NCBI GenBank assembly: GCA_963746805.1
Contig: CAVVCQ010000008.1
Coordinates: 682,001-746,000, forward strand
Direction of reading: 5' to 3'
DNA from: DATHTC01 sp963746805
GTDB lineage: Bacteria > Actinomycetota > Thermoleophilia > Gaiellales > Gaiellaceae
Length of the DNA: 64,000 nucleotides
Every line of letters begins with the position of its first letter. Position 1 is the stretch's first letter. A program made the position numbers and the translations under genes. The notes beneath the pieces were generated by a model. It was not told the origin of the DNA. It made no database searches and saw only the letters and a program-made list of their open reading frames with translations. Below, one piece after another: positions 60,412-64,000 of this stretch.

Positions 60412-61578
60412 GTGAACAGCGATGCGGATCGCGAGGCGACGGCGCCCGACGTCGACGACGTCCGGCGGATTGCGGCGATCGCGAACCCGGCCATCCGCAA
60501 CCTCGAGATCACGCACTGCTACTCGCTGCTCGCCGCGGCGTTCGCGAAGCGAAGCGGCACGGGCGCGAACTGGTGCTCGTACGCGACGTGGGCGTCGCGT
60601 CAGGCGGGACGGACGATCCGCGGCGAGGATCTCGGCGACCGGCTCGGCCGGGAGCTGCGGCAGGGGGCGTGGCTGCGGCACCCGATCCGGACGTTCTGGC
60701 GCCGACTGCTCCGCCGCGGGCTGCTCGACCCCGAGTCGCGCCTGGGCCGCTTGACCGGCGAGCTGCACACGCCGTTCGACTCCTTCGAGCTCGCCGCGGA
60801 CGCGGTCGCGCGCGGCAACCGAAAGGTGTTCGCCGAGATCGGGCTCGAGTTCGCCCGCTACCTCCGCGAGTGCCCACCCGGCGACGCTGCGCGATTGGAG
60901 CGCTTTCTCGACGGCCTGCAAGCCGGGGGAGCCACCCGACGGTCAGCAGCTCCTGCGCCAGGCGTTCTCGCGCTACCACCGCCTCGCCGAGGCGAGGGAC
61001 GAGCGGGCCCGGACGGAGCTGGCGGTGCTGGCGAACCTCGAGATCGGGCTCCACGAGCAGACGCGCCTCCAGCCGGAGATCCGCGAGGGGCTCGATGCCC
61101 CGTACGCGACGACGCAGGACCTCGGGCGCCGGGCGCTGACGGCGCTGTTCCCGTCCGCGGTGCGCTGGTGGCCGATCGTCGGTCGGCCGGCCGCCGCCGT
61201 CGCCGGTGCCGTCGCTGCCGGTGCGCAGCAGGCGTCGAGCAGGATCGCGCGCGAGGTCATCACGGAGTCGTTCCTGACCCTCTCGCTGCCGGGGCGCGTG
61301 CTCGAGCTCGGCGTGCACCTGCCGGACGCGTACCCCGATCCGCTCCAGCGAGCCGGTCGACGCGGAGCTGATCGCGTTCCTCGAGCCGATCGAGCCGGCG
61401 CCGCCCGCCGACGACGACTGCGGCGCCGCGAGACTGGTCCGAGCTGCCGCAGCGGATGCACTACATCGCCCATCTCTTCCGCGCGTTCCATCTGCGCGGC
61501 GAGCTGGGGGACCCACCGTTCCGGGAGGAGCAGGTGGCCGCCTTCAGGCGCGGCATCGTGCCCGACGGCGAGCTGTAA
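60412..61578 (+). CDS. Conserved hypothetical protein of actinobacteria, three frame breaks
   Basis: From GTG 60412: DVRRIAAIANPAIRNLEITH, CYSLLAAAFAKRSGTGANWC and SYATWASRQAGRTIRGEDLG form a distinctive N-terminal block with an Asn-Trp-Cys motif. Shifts near 60923, 61345 and 61425 break the rest: RQAFSRYHRLAEARDERART, LEIGLHEQTRLQPEIREGLD, ITESFLTLSLPGRVLELGVH, then ELPQRMHYIAHLFRAFHLRG to PDGEL. Restored length about 388 residues, mostly helical. I have seen this type in actinobacterial genomes without a function. Divergent from the M24 gene. Confidence 0.65.
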
Positions 61579-61620
61579 CGCCGAGATCTCGCGGGATCCG
61601 CAAGGTCGTAGACTCCGGTG

Positions 61621-62772
61621 GTGGACGCGTTGACCCGAGCCCGCTCCCTCCTCGACGCGTACGACGCCGAGCTGCGGCGCGACCTGCCCGAGGGAGTCGA
61701 GCTCTTCGATGCGCACACCCACCTCGGGAACGACATCGACGGGATGCAGGGACGGCCGGAGGAGCTGCTCGGCCTCTTCGACCGTTACGGCATCTCCACC
61801 GGTTTCGTCTTCTGCCTCGACGAGCCCGACCGCGAGCCCGCGTTCCGCGCCGCGAACGACCGCACGCTCGCCCACGCCCACGAGGCCGGCGGCCGCCTCG
61901 TCCCGTTCGTCCGCCTCGACCTCGCGGGGCCGGACCCGATCGCCGAGGCGGAACGCTGCCTCGACCTCGGCGCGCGCGGGATCAAGCTTCACCCGCGGGC
62001 GCAGAAGTTCATGCTCACCGACGAGCTGCTCGCGCCCGTGTTCGCGTTGGCGGAGGCGCGGAACGTCCCGATCCTGATCCACGGCGGCCGTGGGCTGCCG
62101 CCGATCGCAGACGACCTCGCGCGACTCGTCGAGCGGTACCCGGACAGCCAGCTGATCGTCGCGCACGCCGGCATCGCGGACATGGCCGGTCTCGCCGGGC
62201 ACCTTGGCGGCAAGGCGGGCGTGTTCTTCGACACCTCCGTCTGGAGCCCGCTCGACCTGCTCGACCTCTACCGCCTCGTCGCGCCCGAGCAGGTCGTGTA
62301 CGCCTCGGACTACCCGTACGGGAGCCAGCCCTCGTCGCTGCTGCTCACGCTGCGCACGGCAAAGCTCGCCGGCTACTCGGACGAGCAGCTGCGGGCCCTC
62401 TTCGCGGGGAACGCGCGGCGGATCCTCGCCGGTGAGGCCGCCCTCGAGCCGACGCGGCCCGTCGGCGCCGACAGCTTCGCGCAGCCGCTCACGTTCGCGC
62501 GGATCCACCAGTACCTCTCGATGGCGACGCCGATGCTGTGGACGCGCCAGCCGGACACGATCGGCGTGCTCGGCCTCGCGCTCAACGCGACCGAGGAGCG
62601 CAACGGGCACCGGGCGGAGACCGAGCAGATCCGCGAGCTCCTCATGGCCGCTCGCGACCTCTGGCGGGCCATGCCGGACCTCGACGACGACGCCGAGGTG
62701 ATCCAGACCGGGCGGGCGGCGTTCCGCCTCATCCACGTGGCCGACATCCTGGCGGTGACCGCCGGCACGTGA
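61621..62772 (+). CDS. Metal-dependent amidohydrolase (amidohydrolase_2)
   Basis: 383 residues from GTG 61621 (another GTG at 61618); TAGACT 6 nt upstream suggests a leaderless message. HxH in VELFDAHTHLGNDIDGMQGR, GIKLHPRAQKFMLTDE, VPILIHGGRGLPP, QLIVAHAGIADMAGLAGHLG and VVYASDYPYGSQPSSLLLTL (metal Asp). TIM-barrel hydrolase or decarboxylase of the ACMSD-like group. Overlaps the [2Fe-2S] subunit gene by 4 nt (GTGA), so it may act next to that molybdenum enzyme in the same pathway. Confidence 0.9.
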   Translation: MDALTRARSLLDAYDAELRRDLPEGVELFDAHTHLGNDIDGMQGRPEELLGLFDRYGISTGFVFCLDEPDREPAFRAANDRTLAHAHEAGGRLVPFVRLDLAGPDPIAEAERCLDLGARGIKLHPRAQKFMLTDELLAPVFALAEARNVPILIHGGRGLPPIADDLARLVERYPDSQLIVAHAGIADMAGLAGHLGGKAGVFFDTSVWSPLDLLDLYRLVAPEQVVYASDYPYGSQPSSLLLTLRTAKLAGYSDEQLRALFAGNARRILAGEAALEPTRPVGADSFAQPLTFARIHQYLSMATPMLWTRQPDTIGVLGLALNATEERNGHRAETEQIRELLMAARDLWRAMPDLDDDAEVIQTGRAAFRLIHVADILAVTAGT

Positions 62773-63203
62773 ACCTCCGGGTCAACGGCGGCGAGTACGA
62801 GGTGGAGGCGGCGGTGGGGCGCTCGCTCGCGTCCGTGCTCCGCGACGACCTCGGGCTGCCGGGGACGAAGGTCGCCTGTGACGAGGGCCACTGCGGCGCC
62901 TGCACGGTCCAGCTCGACGGCGTGCCCGTGCTCTCCTGCATCACCCTCGTCCACACCGTCGGAGCGCGGGAGGTGACGACGATCGAGGGGCTGCGCGAGC
63001 ATCCGCTCGTCGACGCGTTCGTCGCGCACGACGCGCTGCAGTGCGGCTTCTGTACCCCGGGGCAGATCGTCTCGGCTGCGGCGCTCGTCGCCGCGAACCC
63101 AGAGCCCAGCCGCGAGGAGATCCGCCACGGCATGGCCGGCAACCTCTGCCGCTGCGGCGCTTACCGCCGGATCGAGGAGGCGATCGCGACCTGGCGCGCC
63201 TGA
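62769..63203 (+). CDS. [2Fe-2S] subunit of a molybdenum hydroxylase (CoxS/XdhC-like)
   Basis: 144 residues from GTG 62769. Ferredoxin-like domain with C-x4-C-x2-C: VACDEGHCGACTVQLDGVPV and Cys in VLSCITLVHT; second cluster domain DALQCGFCTPGQIVSAAALV and MAGNLCRCGAYRRIEEAI. All eight Cys present. Passes electrons between the molybdopterin and FAD sites. First of the CoxS-CoxL pair, after the amidohydrolase. Confidence 0.95.
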   Translation: MNLRVNGGEYEVEAAVGRSLASVLRDDLGLPGTKVACDEGHCGACTVQLDGVPVLSCITLVHTVGAREVTTIEGLREHPLVDAFVAHDALQCGFCTPGQIVSAAALVAANPEPSREEIRHGMAGNLCRCGAYRRIEEAIATWRA

Positions 63204-64000
63204 TCCGCACCGAGAAGGAGGTCGAGGGCCGCTACACGGAGACGTGGGTGATCGTCGAGGAGGATGCGCTCGACCAGTGGCCGTCCGGGCCGCTCGCCGT
63301 GGTCGGCCGACCGGCGCCGCGGGTCGACGGCCACGCGCGGGCGCGCGGCGAGGCTCGGTTCACGAACGACGTCCGCCTCCCGGGGATGCTCCACGCCGCC
63401 CTGCTCGGCAGCCCGCATGCGCGCGCGCGCGTGATGCGGATCGACCTCGCTCGCGCCGCCGCCGCTCCGGGCGTGCGCGCCGTGCTCGGGCCCGACGACG
63501 CGCGCTGGCTGACAGCCGTGCCCGCCTACGAGGGCGAGCCGGTCGCGATCGTCGCGGCGGATACCGAGTCGCTCGCGCGTGCCGCGCTGGAGCTGATCGA
63601 GGTCGAGTGGGAGGAGCTGGAGCCGCTGCTCGACCCGGACGAGGCAGTCGCGCGCGAGTCGCTGCTCGACGAGCCGCGCCGGTACGCGCGCGGCGACGTC
63701 GAGGCGGGAATGGCCGCGGCGGACGTCGTCGTCGAGGCCGAGTACCGCACCCAGACCGTCCTGCACAACCCGCTCGAGACGCATCAGGCCGTCTGCGAGT
63801 GGCGCGGCGACTCGCTCGACGTCCACATCTCGACGCAGTACGTCTGGGGTGTACGGGACGAGGTCGCAGAGGCGTTCGGCCTGCCCGCCGACCGCGTCCG
63901 CGTCGTCTGCGAGTTCATGGGCGGCGGCTTCGGCGCGAAAGCCAGCGCCGGCGCTCACACGCTGCTCGCCGCCGAGCTCGCACGCCGCACCGGGAGACCC
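63200..64000 (+). CDS. Molybdenum hydroxylase large subunit (CoxL/XdhA-like), cut by window end
   Basis: The likely start is an unusual CTG at 63200 overlapping the CoxS stop (CTGA); GTG 63247 is the alternative. N-terminus IRTEKEVEGRYTETWVIVEE is followed by LAVVGRPAPRVDGHARARGE, ARFTNDVRLPGMLHAALLGS and HARARVMRIDL, the Ald_Xan_dh_C region, then VVEAEYRTQTVLHNPLETHQ, STQYVWGVRDEVAEAFGLPA and GGGFGAKASAGAHTLLAAEL of the molybdopterin domain. Incomplete at the right edge. Hydroxylates an aldehyde or heterocycle; the CO-dehydrogenase active-site loop is not reached. Confidence 0.92.
   Translation, partial: MIRTEKEVEGRYTETWVIVEEDALDQWPSGPLAVVGRPAPRVDGHARARGEARFTNDVRLPGMLHAALLGSPHARARVMRIDLARAAAAPGVRAVLGPDDARWLTAVPAYEGEPVAIVAADTESLARAALELIEVEWEELEPLLDPDEAVARESLLDEPRRYARGDVEAGMAAADVVVEAEYRTQTVLHNPLETHQAVCEWRGDSLDVHISTQYVWGVRDEVAEAFGLPADRVRVVCEFMGGGFGAKASAGAHTLLAAELARRTGRP

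Noticed and set aside
6106..61578. Programmed ribosomal frameshifting as a general explanation of the frame breaks
   Set aside because: No shared slippery site or downstream structure, both +1 and -1 changes, and hits in unrelated housekeeping genes.
1..64000. tRNA, rRNA, insertion sequence or prophage genes
   Set aside because: I found no tRNA-like cloverleaf, transposase, integrase or phage structural frame in the window.

Overview
The window is very GC-rich and packed with genes, with many GTG starts and ATGA/GTGA stop-start overlaps. Gene content points to a soil-type actinobacterium, probably of the Thermoleophilia (Gaiellales/Solirubrobacterales-like): a fused alpha/gamma 2-oxoacid:ferredoxin oxidoreductase, a DipZ-like CcdA-thioredoxin protein, CtaA, PAC2, glutamine-dependent NAD synthetase and a CoxS/CoxL-type hydroxylase. 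The lineage is an inference. Many starts lie 6-9 nt after a -10-like hexamer (TANACT, TATATA, TACGAT), suggesting frequent leaderless transcription.

Region 1 (1-6.9 kb) is accessory. A partial RibD-type reductase, a YCII protein and a TIR-like protein precede an array of small single-gene modules: membrane peptide, two hypotheticals, PIN domain, two GNATs, VOC, single Clp-N domain, RibD-type reductase and YCII. The gene boundaries between the modules carry eight copies of a ~28-bp repeat, all in the same orientation although the genes point both ways. This looks like a cassette array, but the repeat does not match canonical integron attC cores and no integrase is in view.

Region 2 (6.5-18.1 kb): a ferredoxin-dependent 2-oxoacid oxidoreductase operon with a small protein between its two subunits, a GNAT, a two-domain VOC dioxygenase, a dienelactone hydrolase divergent from a winged-helix regulator, a secreted Ig-repeat protein, a DEAD-box helicase, and an O-antigen-ligase-like protein with a methyltransferase.

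Region 3 (18.1-28.2 kb): a 28-residue hydrophobic peptide gene divergent from an XRE-TPR regulator (system A), an AlkA-like glycosylase, proC, pgl, a winged-helix regulator, a secreted glycosidase-like protein, and a thiolase plus fused hydratase/dehydrogenase pair for fatty-acid beta-oxidation behind a promoter with an embedded palindrome.

Region 4 (28.2-40.9 kb): an SF2 helicase, a DipZ-like protein, the selD-ctaA-PAC2 operon, an SDR, a two-component system, then a second XRE-TPR regulator followed by a 30-residue Trp/Gly-tailed peptide and a thioredoxin-fold lipoprotein (system B). Divergent from system B is a consensus promoter, about 170 nt of structured non-coding sequence and a 14-bp-stem terminator.

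Region 5 (41-64 kb): a TetR/MFS efflux unit with operator, acyl-CoA ligase plus SDR, nadE, a Mug-NUDIX fusion operon, OsmC, a class V aminotransferase, an epimerase, a TolB-like propeller, a SIS protein, an M16 protease, a class A beta-lactamase-like protein, acetyl-CoA synthetase, an M24 peptidase, an amidohydrolase and the start of a molybdenum hydroxylase operon.

About twenty single-base frame breaks interrupt otherwise intact genes, including housekeeping ones. Sequencing or assembly indels are the likeliest cause. The main candidates for undescribed biology are the two regulator-peptide pairs (RRNPP-like organisation), the directional repeat array and the orphan structured RNA at 40.7-40.9 kb.
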